The position numbers were made by a program, and so were the translations under genes. From an uncultured Bacteroidota bacterium (GTDB taxonomy: Bacteria > Bacteroidota > Bacteroidia > 2-12-FULL-35-15): 45,749 nt of DNA. The notes beneath the pieces were generated by a model, which ran no database searches, had not been told where the DNA came from, and saw only the letters and a list, made by a program, of their open reading frames with translations. The stretch is from contig CAIQBY010000260.1 in NCBI GenBank assembly GCA_903870175.1, positions 1-45,749 on the forward strand, given 5' to 3'. Positions 25,853 to 34,827 of this stretch are shown here, piece after piece (positions within the stretch are counted from its first letter, which is position 1; each line of letters begins with the position of its first letter).

Positions 25853-26230
25853 ATGTCAATAATAAAATTACCCTTATTGTTTGAAGGCTCCAAAGGAGAA
25901 AAAACATTAGTAGCACTTTTTGATTCGGGCGCTACATTTTCCTGCATGAGTTTGCAATCGGCAGAAGGGTTGGCAACCTTGGAAAAAATGCGCCACCCGT
26001 TAGAAGTAGCAACTGCTTCAATGGGTATTTATCTAAAAATAGAATATGCAATTCGGTTGGATTTTTATTATAACGACATCCGTCTTTCTGATGAATTTAT
26101 GGTAATTCCCAATCTTTCGGAAGATGTAATATTAGGAGTAAACACCTTTCAAAAATGGAGAATCAAATTGGATTTTGAACACGATACCGTAATCATCGAC
26201 CCCAAAGTAGCAAAAGCAATCCTTAAATAA
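25853..26230 (+). CDS. Retropepsin-like aspartic protease, single domain
   Basis: The 125 residues match a single retroviral-type aspartyl protease lobe, which would act as a homodimer. The catalytic motif is LFDSGATFSCMS (D-S-G) near residue 24, and the flap/C-terminal strand region is VILGVNTFQKWRIKLDF near residue 96. There is no signal peptide, so it is probably cytoplasmic. It stands alone and converges on valS with a 6-base gap. The substrate is unknown. It is distinct from the RimK-associated family member at 2336-2836. Confidence 0.75.
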   Translation: MSIIKLPLLFEGSKGEKTLVALFDSGATFSCMSLQSAEGLATLEKMRHPLEVATASMGIYLKIEYAIRLDFYYNDIRLSDEFMVIPNLSEDVILGVNTFQKWRIKLDFEHDTVIIDPKVAKAILK

Positions 26231-26236
26231 AACGGA

Positions 26237-28906
26237 TTAATTCAATCCTGTCAATTGTTCTTCAATAGCTTTTATCTTCGCTTCCGCATCAGCTTCTTTC
26301 TTTCGTTCATTGGCAATCAATTCAGGCTTAGCATTGGCAATAAACTTTTCGTTGGATAATTTTATCTGTACAGATTTCAGGAAACCTTTATTGTATTCCA
26401 AATCTTTTGTGAGGCGTTCTTTTTCTTCTCCTTTATTAAGAGCATTACCCAATGGTATAAAAAATTCTCCAAAAGAATTATCATTTCTTTTAACAAAAGT
26501 AATAGCTCCATCAATTACATCATCGGTATATTCAAATGATTCTAAGTTTGCAAGTTTCATAATAATCTTATCGAAATTCCCGCCTCCCTTTGTTTCTACA
26601 CGAACATATAACTTTAGTTGCACTTTAGGAGAGATTTTATACTGCTGACGAATATTTCTTATTGTTGAGATAACATCTTTACACTCTTCAAAAACCTGAA
26701 CCTTATCCCATCTATAATCAACGTTCAATTGTGGCCATTCAGAAATAATTATGCAATCTTTTTCTTCTCTCTTCTTGAGCAAACTCCATATTTCTTCCGT
26801 AATAAAAGGCATAAAAGGATGTAATATTTTTAAAATCCTTTCTAAGAATTCAATAGTAGCATCATAAGTTTTTCTATCAATAGGGAGTGATTTTCCGTCC
26901 ATATATTCAGGCTTAACTATTTCTAAATACCACGCACAGAAATCATCCCAAATTAATTTATATGTTAACATCAATGTTTCACTAATTCGATATTTATCAT
27001 AACAATCATTTATTTTATTTAATTCATTATGAAATTTATTATCGAACCAATCAATGGCAGCTCTATTAATTTCATTAATTTCTAAAGAATCACTTATTTC
27101 CCACCCGTTTACTAAACGAAAGGCATTCCATATTTTATTCGAGAAATTTCTTCCTTGCTCGCAATAACTTTCATCAAAAGGCAAATCATTACCTGCCGGC
27201 GAACACAACAGCATTCCTACACGCACACCGTCGGCACCGTATTTCTCAATCAATTCAATAGGGTCAGGACTATTACCAAGAGATTTACTCATCTTCCTGC
27301 CTTGTTTATCACGCACAATACCCGTTAAATATACATTGGTAAAAGGCTTTGCTCCGCGATATTCATACCCTGCAATAATCATACGCGCCACCCAGAAAAA
27401 TAATATTTCGGGAGCAGTTACTAAATCATTCGTAGGATAATAGTATTTAATATCGGCACCATCAGGGTTTTTGAAACCATCGAAAACAGAAATAGGCCAT
27501 AGCCAAGAGGAAAACCAAGTGTCAAGGACATCTTCATCCTGTTTCAGATTTAGGATTTCAGATTTAGGATTTTGTATTTTGTATTTCTCTATTGCTTCCT
27601 TATGAGTTTTTGCAACAACACAATTGCCTTTATCATCATACCAGGCAGGAATTTGTTGTCCCCACCACAATTGTCGGGAAATACACCAGTCGTGAACATT
27701 TTCCATCCAGTGTTTGTAAGTGTTTACAAATTTTTCAGGAATAAGTTTTATTTCACCATTCAATACATTTTCCAAAGCCGGTTTCGAAATGGTATCCATC
27801 TTCAAAAACCATTGCATCGAAAGCTTTGGCTCTATTACAGCATCCGTTCTTTCTGAATAACCAACTTTGTTTTTGATGTCTTCAACCTTTACTAACTGAC
27901 CCATTTCATCAAGGTCTTTCGCTATTTTTTTACGAACCGCAAATCTATCTTCGCCAATATAGAATTGTGCCGCAGCACTCATCTTTCCATCCGGAGCAAT
28001 GGTATCAACCACTTCAAGATTATGCTTTACCCCAAGATTATAGTCATTAATATCGTGTGCCGGAGTTACTTTCAAAGCTCCGGTACCAAATTCCAAATCA
28101 ATGTATGTGTCAAATATTACTGGCACCGAGCGGTTAACCATTGGAATAATCACACGTTTTCCTCTCAAATGTTTGTAGCGTTCATCATCAGGATGCACAC
28201 AAACAGCAGTATCTCCAAGGATAGTTTCAGGTCGGGTAGTAGCAATAGTTATCCACTCTCCCTCTCCTTTGGAGAGGGCTGGGGTGAGGCTTTCAACTTT
28301 ATATTTTACATAATATAACTTCGAATTTACTTCCTTATGAATCACTTCTTCATCCGAAACAGCTGTCAATCCTAGCGGATCCCAGTTCACCATTCTCACA
28401 CCGCGGTATATCTGGCCTTTATTATATAGGTCAATAAAAACATCAATTACAGCTTCGCTCAAATCATCTTCCATAGTAAATCGGGTACGGTCCCAATCAC
28501 AGGAAGCCCCTAATTTTTCAAGTTGTTTAAGAATAATTCCGCCGTATTTATGTTTCCATTCCCAAGCGTGTTTCAGGAAATCTTCACGAGACAAATCTGT
28601 TTTCTTAATTCCTTTTTCCTTCAGCAAAGCCACCACTTTTGCTTCAGTAGCAATAGAAGCATGGTCGGTACCGGGTACCCAGCAGGCATTTTTGCCCTGC
28701 ATCCGCGCTCTCCTTATCAATACATCCTGAATTGTATTGTTAAGCATATGCCCCATGTGCAGCACCCCTGTTACGTTTGGAGGTGGTATTACTATTGTAT
28801 ATGGTTCACGTTCGTCCGGCGTGGATTTAAAAAATTTATGAGTCAACCAATGGGCATACCATTTGTCTTCTGTAAGTTTTGGGTCGTATGTTTTTGGAAT
28901 ATCCAT
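26237..28906 (-). CDS. valS: Valyl-tRNA synthetase
   Basis: The 889 residues cover the whole enzyme: class I signature HMGH in PPNVTGVLHMGHMLN near residue 50, the editing (CP1) domain with TTRPETILGDTAV near 222, KMSKS in GRKMSKSLGN near 535, and the C-terminal coiled coil that binds tRNA (about 820-889). It charges tRNA-Val in the cytoplasm. Two segments look foreign to the family: LTPALSKGEGE near 206-216 and KIQNPKSEILN near 445-455. Both are encoded by short repeat DNA inserted in frame at surface-loop positions (see findings). Probable promoter box TAGTTTTG at 28943-28950. Confidence 0.96.
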   Translation of the reverse strand: MDIPKTYDPKLTEDKWYAHWLTHKFFKSTPDEREPYTIVIPPPNVTGVLHMGHMLNNTIQDVLIRRARMQGKNACWVPGTDHASIATEAKVVALLKEKGIKKTDLSREDFLKHAWEWKHKYGGIILKQLEKLGASCDWDRTRFTMEDDLSEAVIDVFIDLYNKGQIYRGVRMVNWDPLGLTAVSDEEVIHKEVNSKLYYVKYKVESLTPALSKGEGEWITIATTRPETILGDTAVCVHPDDERYKHLRGKRVIIPMVNRSVPVIFDTYIDLEFGTGALKVTPAHDINDYNLGVKHNLEVVDTIAPDGKMSAAAQFYIGEDRFAVRKKIAKDLDEMGQLVKVEDIKNKVGYSERTDAVIEPKLSMQWFLKMDTISKPALENVLNGEIKLIPEKFVNTYKHWMENVHDWCISRQLWWGQQIPAWYDDKGNCVVAKTHKEAIEKYKIQNPKSEILNLKQDEDVLDTWFSSWLWPISVFDGFKNPDGADIKYYYPTNDLVTAPEILFFWVARMIIAGYEYRGAKPFTNVYLTGIVRDKQGRKMSKSLGNSPDPIELIEKYGADGVRVGMLLCSPAGNDLPFDESYCEQGRNFSNKIWNAFRLVNGWEISDSLEINEINRAAIDWFDNKFHNELNKINDCYDKYRISETLMLTYKLIWDDFCAWYLEIVKPEYMDGKSLPIDRKTYDATIEFLERILKILHPFMPFITEEIWSLLKKREEKDCIIISEWPQLNVDYRWDKVQVFEECKDVISTIRNIRQQYKISPKVQLKLYVRVETKGGGNFDKIIMKLANLESFEYTDDVIDGAITFVKRNDNSFGEFFIPLGNALNKGEEKERLTKDLEYNKGFLKSVQIKLSNEKFIANAKPELIANERKKEADAEAKIKAIEEQLTGLN

Positions 28907-28942
28907 AATTTATTACTTTCTTTGCATTTCGAAAAAGAACGG

Positions 28943-28950
28943 CAAAACTA
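28943..28950 (-). promoter_or_regulatory. -7 box of valS
   Basis: The minus strand reads TAGTTTTG, matching TAnnTTTG, 37 bases before the valS ATG at 28906. Confidence 0.4.
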
Positions 28951-29049
28951 CAAAAAATAAATTTTCTTTTGGATTTTAGATTTTGGCACGGTTTTGGCAA
29001 ATAATTTTTTCGTAAAATTTAATCTTATTAAAACGTTTAGATTTACATC

Positions 29050-29532
29050 ATGAAAAAGGCAATATTTACAATTAGTTCGGTACTTCTGTTAGCTGTGTTT
29101 GCAAAAGCTCAGGAAACAGGAAAAGCTTCAACCCCTGCGTCAACAAGTTTGGCAGAGATAACTTTTGAAACAGATGCTCACGACTTTGGCACTATTGAGT
29201 ATGCAGGTAACGGAACGTATGAATTCAAATTTAAGAATACAGGAAAAGAGCCGTTGATAATCTCGAATGCGAAAGGTTCCTGCGGATGTACCGTACCTAC
29301 ATATCCAAAAGATGTGCCTATTAAACCGGGCGAATCAAATGTTATCAAGGTAACGTATGATACCAAACGTGCAGGGAATTTTACTAAAACAGTTACTATA
29401 ACTTCGAATGCAAAAACACCTGAAAAGGTAATTTCAATTAAAGGAGTAGTTCAGCCTGCAGTTGTAGAGGAAGCATTTCCGGCAAACGGGAAAAAGGATG
29501 ATGGCGCAACTCCATTGGAAAGACATTATTAA
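29050..29532 (+). CDS. DUF1573 secreted protein (copy 1)
   Basis: The 160 residues have a signal peptide (MKKAIFTISSVLLLAVFAKAQ) and one DUF1573 domain, an Ig-like ASH/MSP-type fold: AHDFGTIEY, EFKFKNTGKEPLIISNAKG, then the hallmark SCGCTVP near residue 80 and PGESNVIKVTYDT. DUF1573 proteins are abundant in Bacteroidota envelopes and their role is unknown. It is followed 55 bases later by a closely related gene, a tandem duplication, probably in one transcript ending at 30081-30116. Confidence 0.88.
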   Translation: MKKAIFTISSVLLLAVFAKAQETGKASTPASTSLAEITFETDAHDFGTIEYAGNGTYEFKFKNTGKEPLIISNAKGSCGCTVPTYPKDVPIKPGESNVIKVTYDTKRAGNFTKTVTITSNAKTPEKVISIKGVVQPAVVEEAFPANGKKDDGATPLERHY

Positions 29533-29587
29533 AAAGTAATCTCAATAAACAATAACAATAAATAAACAATTAATAAAAAACAGAAAA

Positions 29588-30058
29588 ATGAAAAAAACAA
29601 TTATTTTAGGATTAATCTTGTGCGCTGCTATAGGCGTTAATGCACAAGAAACAACAACACCAAACCCGGTTAACCCAAATGCTCCAAAGTTTAAATTTGT
29701 GACAGAAGAAATTGATTATGGTACAATAGAACATAATGCAGACGGTAACCGTGAATTCAAATTTACAAACGTAGGTAAAGAACCGTTAATTATTTCCAAC
29801 GCAGCTGGTTCTTGCGGATGTACAGTGCCAACAGCTCCAAAAGAGCCGATTAAACCAGGTGAATCAGCAGTTATTAAAGTACACTATGCAACTGATAGAG
29901 TAGGTGCTTTTGAAAAAACAGTTACATTAACTTCAAATGCTGATGTGCCTTCAAAAGTCATCAAAATTAAAGGAGTTGTTAAACCAGATCCAACACCAGC
30001 ACCAGGGACTACACCTGCTGCTCCCGGAGCACCAGTTCCTACAGAACAAAAACACTAA
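29588..30058 (+). CDS. DUF1573 secreted protein (copy 2)
   Basis: The 156 residues resemble the previous gene throughout: signal peptide MKKTIILGLILCAAIGVNAQ, IDYGTIEHNADGNREFKF, EPLIISNAAGSCGCTVP and PGESAVIKVHY. The C-terminus differs: a Pro/Ala/Thr-rich tail (PDPTPAPGTTPAAPGAP) replaces the first copy's charged tail. The tail may tether or space the domain in the periplasm or at the surface. The strong terminator at 30081-30116 follows directly. Confidence 0.88.
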   Translation: MKKTIILGLILCAAIGVNAQETTTPNPVNPNAPKFKFVTEEIDYGTIEHNADGNREFKFTNVGKEPLIISNAAGSCGCTVPTAPKEPIKPGESAVIKVHYATDRVGAFEKTVTLTSNADVPSKVIKIKGVVKPDPTPAPGTTPAAPGAPVPTEQKH

Positions 30059-30080
30059 TTAGTAATAGTTAGTAGTATTT

Positions 30081-30116
30081 CAAATCCTTCTTTGATTAAT
30101 TTCAAAGAAGGATTTG
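30081..30116 (+). terminator. Strong terminator of the DUF1573 gene pair
   Basis: A perfect 15-bp inverted repeat (CAAATCCTTCTTTGA / TCAAAGAAGGATTTG) with a 6-base loop, followed by TTGTTTTATT, 23 bases after the stop codon. Confidence 0.88.
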
Positions 30117-30190
30117 TTGTTTTATTAACGGCTGATTAGACCTGCCAATAAAATATTATTTTAATCATTTCTTCTTTCAGCACTAAATAC

Positions 30191-30198
30191 TACCTTTG
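30191..30198 (+). promoter_or_regulatory. -7 box of the aminotransferase gene
   Basis: TACCTTTG matches TAnnTTTG, 23 bases before the ATG at 30222. Confidence 0.45.
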
Positions 30199-30221
30199 GC
30201 AACTTTTTAAAAACAAATAGA

Positions 30222-31421
30222 ATGCCAAAAGTATCCATAAAAGGCAATAACATGCCTTCATCACCAATTCGTAAATTGGTTCCTTATGCTGAAGCTGCAA
30301 AGAAAGCAGGAAAAAAGATATACCACTTGAATATTGGTCAGCCTGATATAGAAACGCCTGAAACAATGTTGAATGCAATAAAAAATTCCAATATAAAAGT
30401 GTTGGAGTATTCTCATTCCGCAGGTTTCGAATCGTATAGAAAAAAATTAGCTGTTTATTATAACAATTTTAAAATGCCTGTCGACTGGCACGATATTATT
30501 ATTACTACAGGCGGCTCCGAAGCTATTGAAATAGCGATGATGACTTGTTTCAATGCCGGCGATGAGATAATAATCCCGGAACCATTTTATGCTAATTACA
30601 ATGGTTTTTCCTGTGCAGCTGATGTAATTATTAAACCTGTAAAATCAACTATTGAAAATGGTTTTGCATTACCTCCTGTTTCTGAATTTGAAAAACTAAT
30701 TACTCCGAAAACTAAAGGGATAATGATATGTAATCCCGGAAACCCTACCGGTTATTTATATACTCGTGCAGAACTGGAGTCATTAAAACAATTGATATTG
30801 AAATACGATTTGTTCTTATTAAGTGACGAAGTGTATCGTGAGTTTTGTTATGATGGAAAGGAATATGTATCAGTGATGCATTTGGAAGGAATTGAAAATA
30901 ATGTTGTTCTTTTAGATTCAATTTCTAAACGCTATAGTGCTTGTGGCGCACGAATAGGAGCAATGATTTCTAAAAATAAAGAAGTCATGATTACAGCTAT
31001 GAAATTTGCTCAGGCCAGATTAAGTCCTCCAACATTTGGGCAAATAGGCGCAGAAGCCGCTTTGGAAACACCAAAGGAATATTTTGATAAAGTACAGAAG
31101 GAATACGTGGAACGCAGAAACTACATTATTGAAGCATTGAATAAAATGGAAGGAGTTTTTTGTCCTAAGCCAAGTGGAGCATTTTATTGCATCGCTCGTC
31201 TTCCCATTGATAATGCTGATAAATTTTGCCAGTGGTTATTAGAATCTTTTGAATATGAAGGCCAGACTGTTATGTTGGCGCCTGCTACAGGTTTCTATTC
31301 TACACCAGGCTCAGGAATTGATGAAGTACGATTGGCTTATGTATTAAATATTGATGCTTTGAAAAAGGCAATGGTCTGCCTGGAGCAAGCATTAAAAGTA
31401 TATCCGGGAAGAACTAAGTAA
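30222..31421 (+). CDS. Class I/II pyridoxal-phosphate-dependent aminotransferase
   Basis: The 399 residues match fold-type I aminotransferases of the aspartate/aromatic group. LNIGQPDIETPE is the substrate-side N-terminal motif, and GGSEAIEIAM near 97 binds the PLP phosphate. NPGNPTG near 173 and LSDEVYREF near 203 contain the PLP ring contacts. SISKRYSACGARIG carries the Schiff-base Lys at about residue 236. The C-terminal substrate-binding Arg is in DEVRLAYV. It is cytoplasmic and transfers an amino group between an amino acid and a 2-oxoacid; the specific substrate cannot be read from sequence. It is a single-gene unit. Confidence 0.93.
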   Translation: MPKVSIKGNNMPSSPIRKLVPYAEAAKKAGKKIYHLNIGQPDIETPETMLNAIKNSNIKVLEYSHSAGFESYRKKLAVYYNNFKMPVDWHDIIITTGGSEAIEIAMMTCFNAGDEIIIPEPFYANYNGFSCAADVIIKPVKSTIENGFALPPVSEFEKLITPKTKGIMICNPGNPTGYLYTRAELESLKQLILKYDLFLLSDEVYREFCYDGKEYVSVMHLEGIENNVVLLDSISKRYSACGARIGAMISKNKEVMITAMKFAQARLSPPTFGQIGAEAALETPKEYFDKVQKEYVERRNYIIEALNKMEGVFCPKPSGAFYCIARLPIDNADKFCQWLLESFEYEGQTVMLAPATGFYSTPGSGIDEVRLAYVLNIDALKKAMVCLEQALKVYPGRTK

Positions 31422-31435
31422 ATTTATAGAAGAGT

Positions 31436-32224
31436 TTATTTTCTCTTTTTAAAATCAATAACTATATTGTCATAACAAATATAGTAGACTCCTTTTTTGA
31501 GGTTGGAGACATCTAAATTTTTACCAAAACCTTGTTTGGTAATGATTCCATAAGCATCGTATATTTGGTACATTGTTTCATCTGAGAACGAAATAGTTTT
31601 TGAATCTCTTGAGATGACATAAGTAGGTGTTGCTACACTGGAAACATAACTTATGGAAGTTGATTTTTTTGAAACATCTCCAAAACCTACTTGTTTAACA
31701 CGAAATTTATTCTCACCTGAATGTGGCGAAATTTTAAATGAATAGGTGTTTTTAGACATTTTTCCTGTTCCAAGTACTTCCCCTACTTTTATCCATTTAT
31801 GCCAACGAAATTGCTCAATGGTATAAGGCAAAGGACCCATTTCGTTTTTTGTTGTCCAGTTCAATATTTCATTTTTATCAATATTAATGTCTAATACTTC
31901 GAAAGTTGCATGAGGCTGCAAAACTTGAGGATTTATTACTCTTGGACTACAATCATCTTTATGATCAATTTTAACAATTACAGGGGTACCAGGTAATATA
32001 TTAAACTGGGTAAAATCAATTTCAAAAGAACTTGAATTTACCTCATCTGTAGAAATTCTACCATTTATTGACACTTGATAAGTACAGAAACCAACACCAT
32101 TTTCTGTTTGTCCATTAATAACATATAAGTTTTCATTTTGATACTTACCTTCCAGAACAAGCGTCCCTGCATTGATTGAACAATATGAAGTTGTTAATAA
32201 TATTAGAAAAAGAATATTTTTCAT
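31436..32224 (-). CDS. Secreted protein with a degenerate T9SS-like C-terminal domain
   Basis: The 262 residues begin with a signal peptide (MKNILFLILLTTSYCSINAG). The middle is beta-rich (NEMGPLPYTIEQFRWHKW, SFKISPHSGENKFRVKQVGF), resembling a fibronectin-III-like module. The last 45 residues (MYQIYDAYGIITKQ, LKKGVYYICYDNIVIDFKKRK) follow the type A sorting-domain plan (a QIYDxxG strand, then GVYY and a basic end), but the PNP motif is not evident. It is probably envelope or secreted. The function is unknown. Predicted promoter TAATTTTG lies at 32250-32257. Confidence 0.68.
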   Translation of the reverse strand: MKNILFLILLTTSYCSINAGTLVLEGKYQNENLYVINGQTENGVGFCTYQVSINGRISTDEVNSSSFEIDFTQFNILPGTPVIVKIDHKDDCSPRVINPQVLQPHATFEVLDINIDKNEILNWTTKNEMGPLPYTIEQFRWHKWIKVGEVLGTGKMSKNTYSFKISPHSGENKFRVKQVGFGDVSKKSTSISYVSSVATPTYVISRDSKTISFSDETMYQIYDAYGIITKQGFGKNLDVSNLKKGVYYICYDNIVIDFKKRK

Positions 32225-32249
32225 TGAGAGGCGGTAAACTATTCAACGT

Positions 32250-32257
32250 CAAAATTA
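32250..32257 (-). promoter_or_regulatory. -7 box of the 31436-32224 gene
   Basis: The minus strand reads TAATTTTG, matching TAnnTTTG, 26 bases before the ATG at 32224. Confidence 0.35.
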
Positions 32258-32389
32258 ATAAATTAATATATCAATACTGCTATTTTGTCAAATTAATTTT
32301 CAACAAAATCAAGACATTTAAGACAGCAGTTTTTGTTCGCGGATGTAATATGTATTTCTTAACGGAGAAAAAGCCGGAATATTATAAAC

Positions 32390-32587
32390 CTAAGGGAAAA
32401 ATAAATGCTTTAATTTCACTATTCCGAATAGTGCGAAAAATACAAATAATGAGAACAACAGAATCTTATAGCTTCCTTTAAAAAATTTCTTATTATCTAC
32501 CTTGTCTTTGCTATACGCCCATATTATCGCAATAATAAATGTTATTGCGAAAACCAATGCGAAAATTAACTGCCCTCTTGAAAACAT
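32390..32587 (-). CDS. Small two-helix membrane protein
   Basis: The 65 residues contain two membrane helices (about 8-24 and 42-58) separated by a short, basic and polar loop (AYSKDKVDNKKFFKGSYK), ending with a basic tail. The pattern MFSRGQLIFAL, a helix, then KxxKGSYK and a second helix is one I associate with a conserved small Bacteroidota inner-membrane protein of unknown function. It sits alone between a minus-strand secreted protein and the plus-strand WG-repeat gene. The gap 32225-32389 after it holds no gene. Confidence 0.72.
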   Translation of the reverse strand: MFSRGQLIFALVFAITFIIAIIWAYSKDKVDNKKFFKGSYKILLFSLFVFFALFGIVKLKHLFFP

Positions 32588-32707
32588 TTGCTTCTCCTTA
32601 TTTGTTTAATAATTCCGAATGTAAAATTACAATAAATACTTTCTGCAAATAAAAAAACTTAAACATTAGCTGTAATTGTTAATTTTACTGCAAAATTTTA
32701 TTATTGT

Positions 32708-34812
32708 ATGCAAAAATCGAAAGTTATCTTTCTATTGTGTTTTTTTTTTTTAATAGTATCGGTCATGCAAATAAAATTTCCAAAGCATTCGATGCCCTCA
32801 AAATCTATAATTATTTTGAAGCAAAGCAATTGTTTGAAAAATCTTTAAGCAAGGAGCCTGCTTGCGCTTCATTTGGATTAAGTATTATTTATTATCGAAA
32901 TGACAATCCTTTTTTTAATATTGACAGCGCTTATAAATTCATAATTAAGTCTGAAAATGCTTTTCAAAAAGCAGACATAAAAACAATTGCAAATTATAAA
33001 CAGTTTAATGTAACTGCCAATTCCATTGACTCTCTGAAAGAGTTAATCCATAATAAGGCATTTGATATATATAAAAGCAAAAAGAAAATTGATGTTCTAA
33101 ATTCCTTTATCGAAAAATATGTAACGGCACCTCAATGTTTTAAGGCTATCGAATTAAGGGATAGCATGGTTTTCGATCAAGTTAAAAAAGAAGATACTTA
33201 TACAGTGTATAAAAACTTCATTGAAAAATATCCTTATGCAAAAGAAATTAAAGAGACCAAAGAGCGATACGAAGCAACATTGTTTCAAGCTTCGACAAAA
33301 AATAATACTATCGAAGAATTTGTAAGATTTATTACCAATTACCCTTCTTCGCCTTATTTAGATGAGGCCCAGAATTCTATTTACGCTCTATCAACTTCTC
33401 ATGGAACTATCGAGGAATACCACAATTTCATTTTGAAATATCCAACTAATATTAATGTAGAAACTGCCTGGCATAATATATATAGCATTTACACAGCCGA
33501 TTATAAAACAACATCTTTGCTTCAATTCAAAAAGGAGTTTCCTGATTATCCTTTTTCTGATATTATTAATCAGGATATTGAACTGTCTCAAAAGAAATTA
33601 TTTGTTGCACGCGAAAATGGGAAGTGGGGTTTTATCGATTCTACAGGGCATTCAGCTATTCCTTATATTTATGAATGGGTAGAGGATTTTTCTGAAGGAG
33701 TTGCTGAGTGCGGCTTGAATGGTAAAGCTGGTTTCATTAATAAAGCCGGCAAATTAGTTATTCCTTTTATTTATGAAGAGGTAGAACCTTTTAAACATGG
33801 GGTTTCCATCGTAAAGCAGAATACTAAATATGGTATAATAAACAAATCAGGAAAGTTGGTTGTCCCTTTTCAATATGATGAAATAGGAGAATTTTCGGAA
33901 GGAATGGCTGTAGTTTCAAAAGCAGAAAAATGCGGTTACATGGACGAATCGCTTAATTTAGTAATACCTGTCACTTATTCAAAAGCAGGTGATTTTTCTG
34001 AAGGACTTGCATCAGTTGAGATTGGCGGCCAAAAAGGTTTTATTAATAAATCAGGAGTAGTTTTTATTCCTTGTAAATATGATTGGGTGGATAATTTTAA
34101 ACACGGTTTTGCAATCGTAAAATCAGCCAAGAAACTCGGCATTATTAATTCAAAAGGCGAAACTTTTCTTCCATGTGAATACGATTTTCTTGGCGAATTC
34201 TCCGAAGGATTAATGATGGTTGTTAAAGACAATAAATATGGATTTGTAAATAATGACGGTCTGGTGGTTATACCTATCGAATATGATTATAGCGGTACGG
34301 AAATAAAGTTTAAAAATGATTGTGCTGTTGCCGAAAAAAATAAGAAGCAAGGGCTGATTGATAAGAAAGGTAAATATATTACTACTAAAGATTTTGATAA
34401 AATAGAACCTTTCAGTGAAGGCCTTGCAGCTGCTCTGCGCAAAGAAAAGTGGGGATATATTGATACTAAACTGAAATTACAGATTCATTATACATTCCAG
34501 GCGGCAGGCGAATTCAATAACGGTTTGGCTAAAGTAAAAAAGAACGATAAGGTTGGATTTATTGATAAGGCAGGCAAATCTGTTATTGGTTTCAATTATG
34601 ATGAAGCCGAGGATTTTAAAAACAGATTAAGCATCGTTACCATTGATGATAAATTAGGTTTTATTGATAATAGCGGAAACACTATTATTCCTTGCGAATG
34701 GGACACCATCACAAATCTAACAGGTTCAATAATTAAAGTTGAAAAGAATAAAAAGATAGCCTACTATAATATTAAAGACTTGGAATATATCTGGAAAGAA
34801 GAAGGATTTTAA
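32708..34812 (+). pseudogene. WG-repeat (KWG) surface protein with poly-T frameshift in the signal peptide
   Basis: From about 32752 the frame is open to 34812. The N-terminal 280 residues are helical and TPR-like (ALKIYNYFEAKQLFEKSL). They are followed by about nine WG/KWG repeats of roughly 40 residues (WGFIDSTG, AGFINKAGKLVIPF, YGIINKSGKLVVPF, KGFINKSGVVFIP and so on), expected to form a repeated beta fold used in binding. A proper start exists at the ATG at 32708: it encodes MQKSKVIFLLCFFF and would continue into FNSIGHA as a signal peptide, but only if the 12-T run at 32740-32751 were one base longer or two shorter. The alternative TTG at 32704 in the long frame gives no good signal peptide. 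It is either a phase-variable tract or a sequencing slip. Confidence 0.75.
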
Positions 34813-34827
34813 AAGTTAGATATTAAT

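Noticed and set aside
32176-32481. 101-codon plus-strand frame
   Set aside because: It overlaps the start of 31436-32224 and the end of the small membrane protein gene, has no recognisable domain and no promoter box.
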